This document shows positions 1 to 11,640 of a stretch of DNA of 64,000 nt, one piece after another (position 1 is the first letter of the stretch; each line of letters starts with the position of its first letter). The stretch is from positions 14,766,616-14,830,615 of the forward strand of contig NC_068338.1 in the NCBI RefSeq assembly GCF_014633365.1. The letters run 5' to 3'. The notes beneath the pieces were generated by a model. That model saw only the letters and a list, made by a program, of their open reading frames with translations. It had not been told where the DNA came from and made no database searches. This DNA comes from Diospyros lotus (Eukaryota > Streptophyta > Magnoliopsida > Ericales > Ebenaceae). The translations under genes and the position numbers were made by a program.

Positions 1-226
1 TAAATAAAGTGGTTTTGGTTATGACCTGTTGAGGTTTCGATCTAGCTTCCGCATTTGTGTTGGTGAACCTGTCTTGGTTTATTAATGGTTCATAGTTGAT
101 ATACTGAGAAGGTGTAACGGGATCTTCGGGGAATGGTTTGTGTGATGGGTTTTTGTTTGAAAAAAAAAAAATTTATCCCCGGAATCTTACGTTACGTTAA
201 CGCTCCCAGGAATTGGGGTGTTACAT
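1..226 (-). mobile_element. Tip of an inverted LTR (TGTAACACCCC type)
   Basis: Read on the minus strand, an LTR-like end begins TGTAACACCCC at about 226 and runs out of the window. The same TGTAACACCCC start opens the LTR-like insertion at 32188, and such starts are common in plant Ty3/gypsy LTRs. No second LTR or target duplication is visible, so only the edge is called. Confidence 0.4.
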
Positions 227-2429
227 GGAACCCCCTAAGCTCGACCTGATTTCCACCCCCTATACTTGGGGCTAAAATGTGACTGAAGGCTTGATTGTGA
301 ATAAATGGAATTCAAGATAAAGATGTCTGAACAGAAGTATCAGAACATCCGTATAATTCTTATCCGAAGTGCAAATCGTAGTGAATCCCCCTATACCCTA
401 GCATCTCATGCTGAACTCTTTAAATTAGAAAGTCAACCTCTGCTTTAGGGTAGCGCAACATCATATTATGGCCTTTGCGCCCCACAAGAATACAAAGACA
501 AAATAAGCGCATCCCTTGAAGTAGCTATGTTATACGCTAGGCTAGCTTCTATTCTCGGAAGTAGGCGTTACGTTGAATTACAGAAACAAAATATGAATGT
601 TCTTTTTGATTACAGACATAGGTATTATGTCGAACCGCCAAAATAAAATATAGGTGTTCTTTTTTATTGCAAATGCAAGTGAAGAACCTAACCGCAAAAA
701 CAAAATAGGCACGGATGTAGGCACTAGGTTGAACTATGACACCAAAATAGAGCGTTCTCATACGTTCCATGTGCCATTAGGTAGGGTGAGCGTCCTTTCA
801 CTCGGATATTCTTTCTCATCTGGGCCATTGAGTAAGACCTGTGAGATAATTCAATTTATCTTGGGACGCAAAGACGAGGGTAACGCCCCCTCCAAATTAC
901 TAATCTCTACCATGCACATTCATGCATAATAGTGGAGGGAATGGGGTTTAAGAAACATTCCTTTTATGCAAGTCCACTAGTACTCACCCCCTCCACTACA
1001 CTAGGGTGTTCGATGTCTTGCGACAGCTCCTTAATGACCAGACCTTTCCACAAAGGGACTCTATAGGGTTCAGCATCCTCCTTCTCTTTTGGCCCTAGGG
1101 AATAATGACGACGACTAGGTTATGGACGAGATCTATGGATTTAAGGCAATCCAAGGACATTCATCACCCCTAGTTGTAGGTGGCAATAATGGTACCCCTG
1201 TTCACTTTGCACGTTAGATGATAACAAAGTGCCATATCTCGTGAATATTCTGGATGCTTATTGGAATTTTATTCACATATTAAATACTTATTAGGGTCGT
1301 TTATCTCATAGTGCCTTGGCAGGTACCTCATTACCCTTGAAGTTATTTCATACTTTCCATAATTTCACATATGCAATTGCTTTACCCCCCACAAGTTGAG
1401 GTAGGATGATGTCCCTAGAACAATTACATTGGGGGGGCCAGGTTTTCATTGTGTGCCTATGTGTGCGCAGGAACACAGGTACTTGCAGAACACGCTATCC
1501 CTACTTGGAGCAATCAAACATTGCATACTATTGTTGGTAACCTGTTATCGTATTTTAATATTCTATTATTTTGTGTTCCTTCTTTATGAATGCATGCATA
1601 CATGCGTAAAATGCATACAAACACACTAAGCCTATGCACTTAGCAGTCTATGTGTTTGCTTTTCCCCAAAAAAATAATGCTTACTTCATTAGTATGTATA
1701 AGTTCAAAATATAATAGACAAAATGAGCCAAAAATGCCAAAAAGATAAGAAAATCCTAGTCTAAGGTCGTGCTTCAGAGGACCCGTCTTCAAGAAAAGAG
1801 ATAGGGACCCACGCTTGTCCTTCCTCCGTGAAATCTCAGCCCGTAAAATTAATGTCTGCCAAAGCGTCGATCGCCTTTGGCACATTAGTTGCAGTAAGGC
1901 CTAATGGCATTGGGGATCCCGAGGCTAGTTCCAATATATATGGACTCCATGGGCCAGTAGGGTTAGGAAGATCACCTTCCTCGATCTTTAGATAATCCTC
2001 TAACGCCATCGGGTCCAAATCTCCAAGCTCTCGCCAATCCAGGACGTCGCATTAAATCGAACCCGTTGTGTAAATTAGCTTTGGGAAGTTATTGCTGCAT
2101 CTCTCACCTTGTAATCAGAAATTTAATTCATTCTACACAAAATGGGTGAGGCGTTTATACTCGCTAGTGTACGAGTATAGGTGTAGTGTAAATTTAATTA
2201 CTGGATGAGTCCAAGTCAATTCACTGAAAGATTATTCATAGAAGAAATTAAGTATACCAGAACATTTGGTTTGAGCAAAAAGATTAAACTATTGGTAGAA
2301 ACTGAGTTCAAGAAATGATTAAAATGATACGGTGTATAAAAAAATCTTGGGTCAAGATAATTTTAGTACCAAAATCAACTAATTCCCAAACAAACAGAGA
2401 GATGGCAACATCAATCTAACCTAAATTTG
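227..2429. other. Unassigned repeat-like DNA, no supported gene
   Basis: No reading frame over 100 codons and no recognisable domain. Short frames at 654-929 (+) and 1836-2018 (-) match nothing I know. Positions 555-745 hold an imperfect tandem repeat of roughly 60 bp around an AACAAAATA..GTTCTTTTT core, which makes the minus-strand frame 549-770 look repetitive. The stretch is probably decayed transposon sequence. Confidence 0.4.
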
Positions 2430-2775
2430 AGGTTATGTCGTTAACTATATTCCAAGATAATGATAGTTCTAAGTTAAGAACTCTCCATACATGGCATGAG
2501 AGAGTCTAAATTAACCAACTACCATAACTTGAAAAGCAATTAACACACATTTGAGATTTTGCAAGTAACCACAATTCCAAGATGATGATAGTTCTAGGTT
2601 AAGCACTCTCCATACATGACATGAGAGAGTCTAAATTAAGTAACTACCATAAATTTTGATTGTAATTACTAAAAAAAAATTGAAGATTCAAATTAATAAT
2701 TTGAGCTTGGGTATGATAGCATTTCCAATTCTAGTAATCTCCATACATGGCATGGAGACTCTACGTTAGGCTTAT
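2430..2775. repeat. 125-bp tandem repeat, about 2.7 copies
   Basis: The block AAGATRATGATAGTTCTARG followed by CTCTCCATACATG and CATGAGAGAGTCTAAATTAA starts at 2454 and again at 2579, a 125-bp period. A third, diverged partial copy lies around 2720-2770 (ATCTCCATACATGGCATGGAGACTC). Each unit carries a small palindrome centred on CATACATGGCATG. Confidence 0.8.
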
Positions 2776-3003
2776 GCTCCAATCCAAACCCAAAGATCCA
2801 ATATACGCACACTGCTCAAATTAAATCAAATTGTTGTTACAATGTTGAGGTTTGGCTCTCTTGGAAAATTAATGGCGTTGGACGTCTTTGCCTTGGTTCA
2901 AGTTAGAAATTAGCCACACATCCTCAACAACAACTCAATAATACTCAAACAGAGACTGTAAGCGCAGATATAAATACAGAAAGTAAACTTGCACTATTTT
3001 ATA
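2776..3003. other. Short spacer before the CACTA end
   Basis: AT-rich sequence containing GATATAAATAC near 2970. No gene is supported. Confidence 0.3.
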
Positions 3004-4118
3004 CACTATAAAAAATCAACGTACGAAAAATTTTGTCGCTAAATTTTATAGCGGCGAATTTAGTTACGGGTACCTTTCCGTCGCTAAAAACGGTGTCATT
3101 GAAATTTTGCGTCAAATATTTTTAGTGACAGAATCGGCAATGAGGGTTATACTAGTCGCTAATTTAGCGACGGGTTAAAATTCCTTTGCTAGATTTTCGT
3201 CACTGAATTTAACTTATGCCTACAAAATTAATGCGCGTCCGCCCTTCCCTCATGCGCGTGCCGCATGGTAGTGCCTCTGCTCGCCACGTGGCAGCGCTGG
3301 GATAATAATCCCAGCAATAATCCCAAGCGTTGCACCTTGGAATCAAACCCCCAACCTCCAAGGATCAATCACCTATATGCGGGCCGTGCGAGTCAGCTAA
3401 TCTAGAAGTCTCCTTGACTATTAATGCGCATAAATTATATTTATAGTATTTTATTCCAAAATTTTTAAAATTATATTTACACTCTAAAATTTCTCAAACG
3501 TATTTAATGAATATTAATTTTAATATTAATGTTAGTATAAGGAAATGAATATTAATTTTAATTTTAATATTTATTAATTTTGTTTCATTACTAATTCAAA
3601 TAGAAGTTTATAAATTATTATATTAGCAGTGAAACATTCTGTTCTTATTTTAATTTTAATTTGTAATTTCATATTTTATTAATTTTGCAACATAATGACA
3701 AAATTTTCTGTCACTAATTTTGGATTTAATCGAAATTTTTATAAATTCTACATTTAACTATGAAAATTTTTGTTATCAAATCAGATTTTAAATTTAATTT
3801 AAATATTTTATGAATTTCACATTAAATTTTTAATTTAATTGTTTTGTTTTTTGCGACGGATCTGTTCCGTCACTAAAGTTTTAAATTTTTTCTTTTTAAT
3901 TCAAATTTAAATTTTTAATTTTTTTTGTTTTTAGCGACGGATTTGTTCCACCACTAAATATTAAATTTTTAATTTAATTTTTTTCTTTTTTAACAACGGA
4001 TTTGTGCTGTCGCTAAAGTTTTAAATTTTAATTTAATTTTTTTATTTTTTAACGACGGATTTTGTTCCATCGCTAAAATTTTATATTTTTAATTTAATTT
4101 TTTTATTTTTAGCTACAG
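3004..4118 (+). mobile_element. 3'-truncated non-autonomous CACTA (En/Spm) element
   Basis: It starts CACTATAAAAAATCA, a diverged CACTA terminus. Repeated subterminal motifs of the form GCGACGG..CCGTCGC/TAGCGACGG follow at 3025-3190 and again at 3850-4118. These motifs bind the transposase in plant CACTA elements. The interior has a GC-rich core (3225-3420) and long AT-rich flanks, the same layout as the complete element at 25841-27337, including CGCCACGTGGC and a TTGGAATCAAACCCC-like stretch. No transposase is encoded and no 3' CACTA end is found, because the sequence changes into a gypsy remnant near 4118. Confidence 0.75.
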
Positions 4119-4139
4119 ATGGGTAAGTGCCAAAAAACT

Positions 4140-5870
4140 CAGAAATGCCCATACCCTGACCAGACACTACTCCGTTGAAATCTCGTTCATCCTAGGGCAA
4201 CACCGTAGCATATATCAGCCTCGATCCCACACCCAGCTTCCTCACCAAATCCCTGTCCAGAACCTCATGGCGCACTTTGAATTCATACCCTTTCAGCCAT
4301 TGGTGTTAAAGGTGGACCTCTCCTTGGTGGATGGAGCCCATAATAGGAAATAGGGGTGGGTGCACCCTAGATTTTGATTCCAACTCCTGGTAGTGTGGTC
4401 GCTTCGTTAGTTGAGGGAGTAGTAGGTTGAACACAGCTTGATGTTGGCTATGATATCTCTCCAACTGATCCTTCTCCTACCACACCTCGGCCTCTACTTC
4501 TGCTTCTTCCTTAGCCCTAGCAGCCTCTAAATGGCTTACATCCCTAGGCTCAGTGGAAAAGATGGCTCCAGCAATTCTTTTTCCTCAAAATACCCACCAA
4601 AAACTTACGGAGATGGTGGCAATGGCGAAAGATTCATCTGGGGTAGATAAAAGTAATCATCAGGCAATAGTTTCGCGATCGTTCCATCCGCGCTAGTGCC
4701 CTTTCCCTCCACCCTAGCTCTTTTGCTTCGTCGTGGTAAGAGGATCTCCTCTTCCTTGGTCCCTCTCAGAGTCGAGGGCTCGGGTAGTCTATGGTTGTTG
4801 CCTCTCTTAACCCTCTTCAATCTGCTGTGAGGACTTGACCATTTTGGCCAATGCCAACCTTTGAAATCGCTGCATCTTTGCAGATAAAAAAAATAGCAAA
4901 CCATTAGTATATCTCAAAAGCAAAAATGCAAAAATGAATAAGCAAGTTAAAATGAAAGGGGAAGGGGTTAGCACTCTCGGGGTTCTTCTCCCATTCGCAC
5001 CCTTCTCCCTCCTTATCTTTTCCTATATCCTCGTCTTTTACAACATCTACCTTTTCTTTGTCTCCTTTTCCACCATCCTTCAATGAAGAGGATGACAAGG
5101 AAACAACCTCCTTAGACTTAGTTGATTATGAGGAATCGGTGTCATTATCCTTTTCAACTATACCACCCATCTTGCTGCTATCAGGCGCTTATCGACAATA
5201 AGTTAGACAAGGCCACTGGACCCCTTTGGCCCAGTTTATTAACCTCTTCCTAGTGCTCCTGCACCATCGACTTCACTTCTGACGACTTGTGCACCGTCTC
5301 CTTTATTTCTTTCATGCGCTAGAATCATGATGGCTTCCAACCTTAGGGTGGCCAAACCACCAGCCACCTAGTCTCAAAACCATCCACCTTTTATGGCCCA
5401 CCCCTGAATAACTTGACCTTATTTTTCATATTTTGGAGAGCCATGAATTCTTTCTCTTCTCTTGTGGACTTGACGTAATAGAAGCAGTGGAATAGAACAG
5501 TTGTAGGGACCCCATGCTCCTTGCATAAGACAAAAAATCTTGCTCGCATAGCCTAACCATTTGGATGCAACCAAGCCAAGACTAATATCTCATTCTCCAA
5601 AAATTGCATCACAAAAAGGTCTAGTGGAAGCTTGAGTCCAGCTCATAGACTATCCAAGTGGATTTCTATGCAGCCTCCCCCAATCCTAGCCGTATATTCC
5701 ATTACGTAAGGAGTTCTCGGCCTCCATGATCATGGGATGCGAAAAGCATGTGCAATGTTATGTATGAGCTCACTCCTTAGCATTGAGTGTTGTAGCCCGG
5801 GCGAGATGGTGACCTCAACAAGACCCGATATGCCCATTTGTGGCCTGATAGATGGTTGAGAAGAAGCCAT
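4140..5870 (-). pseudogene. Antisense ORF of a gypsy element (putative gypsy-type transposon domain), decayed
   Basis: It is read from an ATG at 5870 (MASSQPSIRPQMGISGLVEV). After an in-frame stop comes a region containing IHLDSL, AGLKLPLDLF, ARFFVLCKEHGVPTTVLFH and KNKVKLFRGGP. This is the pattern of the plant 'putative gypsy type transposon' family (PF04195-like): hydrophobic repeats ending in a Trp/Gly-rich stretch. Downstream frames at 5098-4904 (Lys/Glu/Asp-rich) and 4904-4605 (basic, RRSKRARVEGK) correspond to the charged middle section of such proteins. Several TGA and TAG codons and frame changes make it a pseudogene. It lies antisense to its host element, like the copy at 19094-21385. 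The cellular role of these proteins is not established. Confidence 0.6.
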
Positions 5871-6188
5871 GAGGTTTACCTCAAAAGTGTTAAGTTTTTA
5901 GGAGGAAAAAGTCTATGGGAGCAAAGCCTTTGGAAAGGTCAAGCGCTCAGGATAACTCTGGCTTTTTAAGAAGAAAGGCGAAAGTGTGGCCCATGGGGGA
6001 CCACCATCTATTTATAACTCGAGTCTTCGGAAGCCCAACGAAAGCGTAAGCCATCCGAAGACTTTCCCTTCAATGAATCCAGCATCAATCCAAGTCGACC
6101 CATATATCCCAGTCTTCGGGACATCAGACACCCAGACCATTTTACTCTTCCCTTTACATTACATCCAAAGGTAAAAGTGGGAAGCCAT

Positions 6189-6965
6189 TGTTGTGGGGTG
6201 CCTTAGAATAATCAAAGTCAAAAATCCTAGAAGTATTCCAAGAAGGCCAAAGACCCGAATGACCTCGAAGAGTTTTCTAGGCAAGAGTCTCTTGGAGCCT
6301 CCGAAAATTCTCTGGGGTAGCCTAGTCCTTAGCATCCTTAAGGCCTAAGACTCATTTGAAGAGTATTTTAGGCCTAAGCCATCAGATGACTCCGGGAAGT
6401 CTTCAAACCTTTCCAGAGGATACTCATCGGGGCACTTTTATCCTTGAAGATACCTCTAGCCCCTTTGGCCTTATTCGAAAAGTCAGCACACACATCAGTA
6501 TGCCGTGTGTAACGTGAACCCCACCACTAATGTCTATAAATACCCACTTGCTACACAACAAACGAACCTTTTTTGAACTCTCTTTCTCTCTTGCACATAG
6601 ACTCAGGACCCGAAGACTTTAACCATAGTCCACACAGAACCCATCAGGAGATTACCCATCGGAAGACTCCTATCCGAAGACACTCATCCGGAACATACAG
6701 CATATACACATACATACATTCATACTTCTACTTCATGGCATCGAAGGGCCCACGTGGGCAAGATCTCTGTGTGCCTTTAACTATTCCTTTCTTGCAGACC
6801 CATCTAATGCCACCCTTTAGAAGACCTTTCGAACCCTGCGAAAGACTAGCCATCCAAAAACTCTCCAGGGAGCAAGGCCTCTAAAGACTCTTAGAAGCCA
6901 TATAAAGACTCCATGTATCCTCTTAGCTTTCCTGGACAACAGATTGAGCCCAGCAACTGTTGACC
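6189..6965 (+). repeat. LTR of the gypsy remnant (3' end approximate)
   Basis: Starts TGTTGTGGGGTGCC directly after a purine-rich tract (AAAAGTGGGAAG). A TATA box (CTATAAATACC) lies at 6534-6544, about 350 bp into the LTR, as expected at a U3/R boundary. The 3' end is not certain because no partner LTR is present. Confidence 0.5.
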
Positions 6966-7000
6966 CTCCTATGGTGCCTCAAACCTTGAGCTTTTGTCTA

Positions 7001-7299
7001 GACTCTGCCAAGCTGTTCCTTAAAATAAATAAATTTAATTGTTGTAATTAGGCAACAACACATTTTTTTTAAGTTGTTTCAAATTATAGATTTTTTTTTA
7101 TAAATTATATTGAAGTTTTAAATTTGAGAGGGGATCTTGCAATTTTTTAAATTAGAGGAGAAATGGTTGTAATTATGTCAAAATTGAAGAATAATTAGTT
7201 TAACCCTTTTTAAAAATTACATTGATCATCATCTTAGAATTTGTTATAATTTAACTTTTAACCCTTGAATAATAAATTCTTCTTCTCTTTATATGTGTG
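7001..7299. other. AT-rich spacer
   Basis: No gene and no recognisable repeat. It separates the gypsy remnant from the copia A LTR. Confidence 0.4.
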
Positions 7300-7309
7300 T
7301 GTTGATATT

Positions 7310-7352
<43 letters not shown>

Positions 7353-7489
7353 TGTGTCCTAATGCTAGATTTAGATAACGTCTAGCATATGTAATAAATA
7401 CGTGTGGTGTATCTTTGTATATGATTAATAAAAAGACAAGTTTATCTTCATTCATTAGACTCTCCAATTTGTTATATAAATGAGTCCCT
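7300..7489 (+). repeat. 5' LTR fragment of copia element A with TG microsatellite
   Basis: TGTTGATATT at 7300 corresponds to TGTTAATATT at the start of the 3' LTR (13197). The shared text GCTAGATTTRGATRAC and ATGAATGAGTCCCTA-like sequence confirms homology. An (AT)n(TG)n tract at 7309-7350 has expanded inside the LTR start. The LTR stops near 7489, where the inverted relative E begins. Confidence 0.65.
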
Positions 7490-7504
7490 AACGGATAACA
7501 CATA

Positions 7505-8441
7505 TGGCGGTACAGGTTTAATTAAAATTTTTTACATGTATCATATACATGCAGTTGAAGTAAAAAATACACACCATACATAACTTCATTATTTAAGCAA
7601 CACGTATAATCATCACATGAATAATTATAAATACATACTTGAAGTCCGATGTCAAGTTGGGGTACATAAACGCTTTCTGTACTAAAATCAAATTTCACCT
7701 CACCTTATGGTGGCCTAGGTTGTCCACACCTAGTGTGATGTTTGGTACTATTCAATCTTCCCTAATCAGGGACTATCATGTCACATTAACAGTAGACCAC
7801 ATAAGACGCGCGTTCACCCCATTAATGATGACGATGGCAACTGATCCTATCCTCAACATCTGTCTCCATATACTAACAATACGAAATGACATAGATATAC
7901 CTCTCCACATCATAATTGGATGGTTCGGTCCATTAGCAAATTTTATACACCAATACACAAGACAATTGTGTTACTTCAAGTCCAAGGATTAACTACACTA
8001 TCACAACTAGACGACATGACCATTATCCACTATGTCATGTGGTCAGTCATTGGCATCACATTCAATGCATTATACTCCAACAACCACCTATGAGTTTACT
8101 AAGGACATCCCCATGTCATATGGCATGTGAAATGCCATCCCTTACCATTATTAACTCATATTGATCAAGGGTAGTAAACTACGTGCTGGTCCATACTCAA
8201 CTAATCGGAGTCCCCATCTAAAGAATCTAAGGACCAAGAATCTTTAAGAAGTCAATCTCAACATCTTGAGAATAAGATTCTTAAATAGAAGATCTAGGGA
8301 CTCATTCATATAAAAGCTGAAGAGTTTATGAATGAAGATAAACTTACCTTTTATTAATACAAACAAAGATACAATATATGTATGTATTACAAGCCTACTA
8401 GATGTTATCCAAATCTAGCATTAGGGCATACACTACTAACA
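7505..8441 (-). repeat. LTR of inverted copia element E
   Basis: Read on the minus strand it begins TGTTAGTAGTGTATGCCCTAATG at 8441 and ends ACCGCCA at 7505. The same start and end are found in the LTR at 13197-14617. Immediately before its start lies a polypurine tract (AAGTGAGAGATTG, 8453-8441 region). The open frame 7639-7992 lies inside this LTR and has no known homology. Confidence 0.75.
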
Positions 8442-9005
8442 ATCTCTCACTTGCACTAATGCTAATTTATAGTAACTACAACTAGTGCTTCACCATCGAC
8501 AAATATTGGATACCCATCTTTTAAAGATGTTGATCCAGCTGTGACTAAGTCATAGCCTTGGTGAGTGGGTTAGATACATTATTCACCAAATCTATTCTTT
8601 GCAACTACACGTCCCTAAGTGCAACAATCTCTCAAATTAAATGAAACCAACGTTCAATGTGTTTTGACTTTTGATGAGATCTGGGTTCCTTTTTCTGTGA
8701 AATAGCTCTATTATTATCACAATACAGAGGTACTAGTGGCAAAATGAATGGAACCACACCAACCTCAAAAAGAAATTTTTAGATCCAAATAGCTTCCTTA
8801 GCAGCATCACATGTCACCACATACTTGGCTTCGGTGGTTGTATCCATTGTGATTTCCTACTTGGAACTCTTCCAACTTACAGCACCACCATTCAAGAGAT
8901 ATATAAAACTAGACATCATCTCAAAGTCGAGCTCCACATATCATGTGGTGGCAAGCGTTGCCTACTCAATTATGAGATTACTTCAAGTAACTAAAATGTG
9001 AGGGG
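8442..9005 (-). pseudogene. copia RNase H C-terminal fragment (element E)
   Basis: On the minus strand this reads as the end of a Ty1/copia polyprotein. It contains SSFIYLLNGGAVSWKSSK, then TEAKYVVTCDAAKE, LYCDNN, RSHQKSKHIERWFHL and NPLTKAMT, the standard order of the copia RNase H region (DSTTEAEY-like and HQKSKHI motifs). Several stops are present. It ends abruptly at about 9005 against the leader of copia A, so only about 190 codons survive. It reads straight into the polypurine tract and LTR of element E, which proves the inverted orientation. Confidence 0.8.
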
Positions 9006-9187
9006 TATTCTTATGAAAGAAAAATCAACCACCTACTATTAGATTCTGTATAACGATCACGTTTTCTGCCTAGGAAGTGCATAATTCAAAAACTTTAGTG
9101 GGAGTACCCATTTAATCAAAAGTCCTTCATTAAATGGAGTTTTATAAAGATACAAGTTAATATATCTATTTATTTTCTACAGATAGA
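9006..9187 (+). other. Leader of copia element A
   Basis: Untranslated leader sharing AAAAACTT(T)AGTGGGAG and a pyrimidine/CAG stretch just before the gag ATG with copia element C (56250-56353). The primer-binding site is lost through the inverted insertion upstream. Confidence 0.5.
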
Positions 9188-9990
9188 ATGGTAGGTTTAA
9201 ATCCATTAACTCGTATTCTAGAAACCAATAGGCTCACTAGCCCAAATGTTTTTGATTGATTTTGGAGTTAAAATTTGTGCTCAATATGGAAATGATAGAT
9301 GATACTTTGTCCTATATACCACCTATTGAAATTCTTAAAATTAGGACTAAGGAGGGGATTATAACTTGGGAGATTTTGAAAGAACATGATACGAGAGCCC
9401 AAAACTATATTCTCACATTGATGTCTAATGATTTACAGCGTCAGCTTGAGCATTTTATGAGTGTTGTAAGCATGATTCAGCATCTCTTTGGCTAGTATAG
9501 TAGGATAACTCGATATGAGATATTGAAAAAGTTATTTCAGGCTTGAATGACTGAGGATTTAGATGTTGGAGACCATGCCATCAGCATGAACAATTGGATT
9601 AGTTAGTTGGATGCCTTGGAATTCTCGATGAATGCTCAACTTTGTTCTGATCTTGTCTTGCAATCATTGCTGGATTCTTTCTCCTCATTTATTACTTATT
9701 TCTATATGAATAAGATCAAGTGCTCTCTCCTTGAGTTATTAAATATTTTAATAATTTCCCAGTCATAGATGAAAGGAAGGGGTAGTTCTCGTCGTTGTCT
9801 CGTCTTTTTCCCAAAAAAAGTCAAATCCACGAAGAGGAAGAGAAATGTTATCGGGGTAATAGGGGTGGAGGTCAGGTAGAGACAAAGGGTAAGAAGATTT
9901 AGGATAAGGGTAATTGTAATTTTTGCGGTCAAAAAGGACACTAGAAGAGGAACTGTCTAGACTATCTTAGGTAGCTTTAAGGGAAAGTGC
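9188..9990 (+). pseudogene. copia element A gag (decayed)
   Basis: Starts at ATG 9188 (MVGLNPLTRILETNRLTSPN), the usual N-terminus of this copia gag type. In another frame follow LELKFVLNMEMIDDTLSYI and QRQLEHFMSVVSMIQHLFG, the UBN2-type gag helices. A CCHC zinc knuckle (C-N-F-C-G-Q-K-G-H, then a stop in place of the next residue, then K-R-N-C) lies at about 9912-9955. Gag would form the particle and bind RNA. Stops and frameshifts throughout (for example TGA after residue 23) rule out a functional product. Confidence 0.8.
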
Positions 9991-10650
9991 CCAGAAGGTC
10001 AAGATATTTTTCCTTCTATGTGTATTATTAAGACTGATCTTTTGATCGGTTTATACCCTGCTTCTTGGATTATAGATTTTGGTGCTACATCTCATATATA
10101 CTTGTATGTGCATGATCTCAATTGAAGGAGAGTGCTTGGGAAGGGCGAAGTGATTTTGAGGGTTAGCAATGGGACAAGCGTTGCTACATTAGCCATGGGG
10201 ATTGCTTCTATATCTTTACCTTCTAGGCATGTGTTGGTTTTATATGACTGTTTACATATATCGAATGTGATTCGGAATATTATTTCAATCCCATAACTTG
10301 TAAGTCATGGTTATACATTTTCTTTTGCATGTAATGAATGCTTCATTATGTTTAATAATGTGAGTGTGGAAAAAGTTGTGATGATAAATGGTCTATATTT
10401 TTTAAAAACACATCCATGTGAATATAGTCAACAAATTGTTGCAAGACCTAATACCACATTAAAAGAGAAGCGTTCTCGGGGTAATCACATTAATCCCAAA
10501 CAATTGTGGCACCTTAAGTTAGGTCATATTGGCGAGAGTAGGCTTATAAAGTTAGCTCATCAAGGTCTTATTTGTGATTTGTGTTCTAAACTTGGGTCAA
10601 CTTGTGAGTTATATATTCTCGAGAAAATCACCAAGTCTCTTTTTGTTGGA
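9991..10650 (+). pseudogene. copia element A protease and GAG-pre-integrase region (decayed)
   Basis: The aspartic protease signature appears as SWIIDFGATSH near 10052-10100, where the catalytic D-S-G loop has become D-F-G. The pre-integrase segment follows at 10348-10650 (GLYFLKTH, KQLWHLKLGHIGESRLIKLAHQGLI, then a CxxC-type pair with the first Cys of SCI-type context altered). The family's normal protease cleaves the polyprotein; this copy cannot. Confidence 0.75.
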
Positions 10651-11640
10651 TAAAGGGAAAGGGCTACTGAATTGTTAGGATTGTTCCATTCAGATGTATG
10701 TGGGCCTATAAATGTTATGGCTCAAGGTGGTTATGTCTACTTTGGAACTTTTACTGATGATTTGTCATGGTATGATTATGTGTACTTAATAAAATACAAG
10801 TCTAAAGTATTTGAAAAGTTTAAAGAATTCAAGGCTGAAGTAGAAAACCAAATAGGAAAAAGTATCAAGATTATTTTATCAGATCGATGAGATGAATACT
10901 TGAGTACTAAGTTTGTGGATTATCTTAAGACTAGTGTTATAGTTTTACAGTTAACTCATTCTTATACACCACAGTTAAATAGTGTGGCTAAACATAGGAA
11001 TCGAACCCTGTTGGACATGGTTCATTTTATGTTAAGCTACACAAATTTGCCTATTTTACTATGTGGCTATGCTATTATTATTGCATGTTATCTGATAAAT
11101 CAAGTACCAACTACATCTATTTCAAGCACATTATATGAGATGTGGGTTGGGAAATCGTCAAGTCTTAAGCATGTTAGGATTTGGGGTTGCCTGATTTTTG
11201 CAAAGAGGTTGAGAACAAAGAAGTTGGATCCTAGATCTGAGAAAGGTCATTTCTTAGGATATCCTAAAGATAGTTTAGGGTATTATATCTATTTTCAAGT
11301 TGCCCAAGAGTTGTGGTTGCTAGGCATGTCTTCTTCTTGGAAGAAGAGTTCATCCAAGAGGGTGGTATGGGAAAGAAAATAGAACTGATAGAAGATGAGT
11401 CTTACGTTACACAAATACTTGATCAGATTATTTAGCATGGTGAACCAAGTTAGAGAGATCATTCATAGGTTCCCCGTAAGTTTGGTAGAGTGCCTCATCC
11501 TCCGAATCGATGGTATGATTTACCGGTGGAGGAGATACATAAATTGTTCTTATATGGGGACAGTGACAAGTTAGTTGACCCTACCATCTATGAGGAGGCG
11601 ATATTTGATATCGATGCCTCGAAGTAGCAGATAACTATGC
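10651..11640 (+). pseudogene. copia element A integrase (decayed)
   Basis: An rve integrase core is readable in three pieces: HSDVCGPINVMAQGGYVYF with the first catalytic Asp, IILSDR before a TGA with the second, and PQLNSVAKHRNRTLLDMV. In the last, the position normally held by the catalytic Glu is Lys. It continues with IWGCLIFAKRLRTKKLDPRS and FLGYPKDSLGYYIYF, typical of the C-terminal part of copia integrases. In-frame stops at about 10888 and 11380 also break it. Confidence 0.85.

Larger units (their letters stand above)
4119..7000 (+). mobile_element. Remnant of a Tat/Retand-like Ty3/gypsy element
   Basis: Orientation is set by the LTR at 6189, which is preceded by a purine-rich tract and holds a plus-strand TATA box. 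The internal part keeps only an antisense ORF of the putative-gypsy-type-transposon family (4140-5870, minus). The layout (antisense ORF, then polypurine tract, then LTR) matches the better-preserved element at 15682-22828. The 5' half is missing, cut at the CACTA remnant. Confidence 0.6.

Noticed and set aside
654..929. 91-codon frame as a gene
   Set aside because: No homology, no supporting promoter or splice signals, and partly made of a short tandem repeat.
1836..2018. 60-codon minus-strand frame (DPMALEDYLKIEEGDLPNPT)
   Set aside because: Amino-acid composition looks protein-like, but it is short, isolated and unrecognised. It could be a transposon remnant; not enough to call.
7639..7992. 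117-codon open frame as a gene
   Set aside because: It lies wholly inside the LTR of element E, antisense to it, with no recognisable domain.
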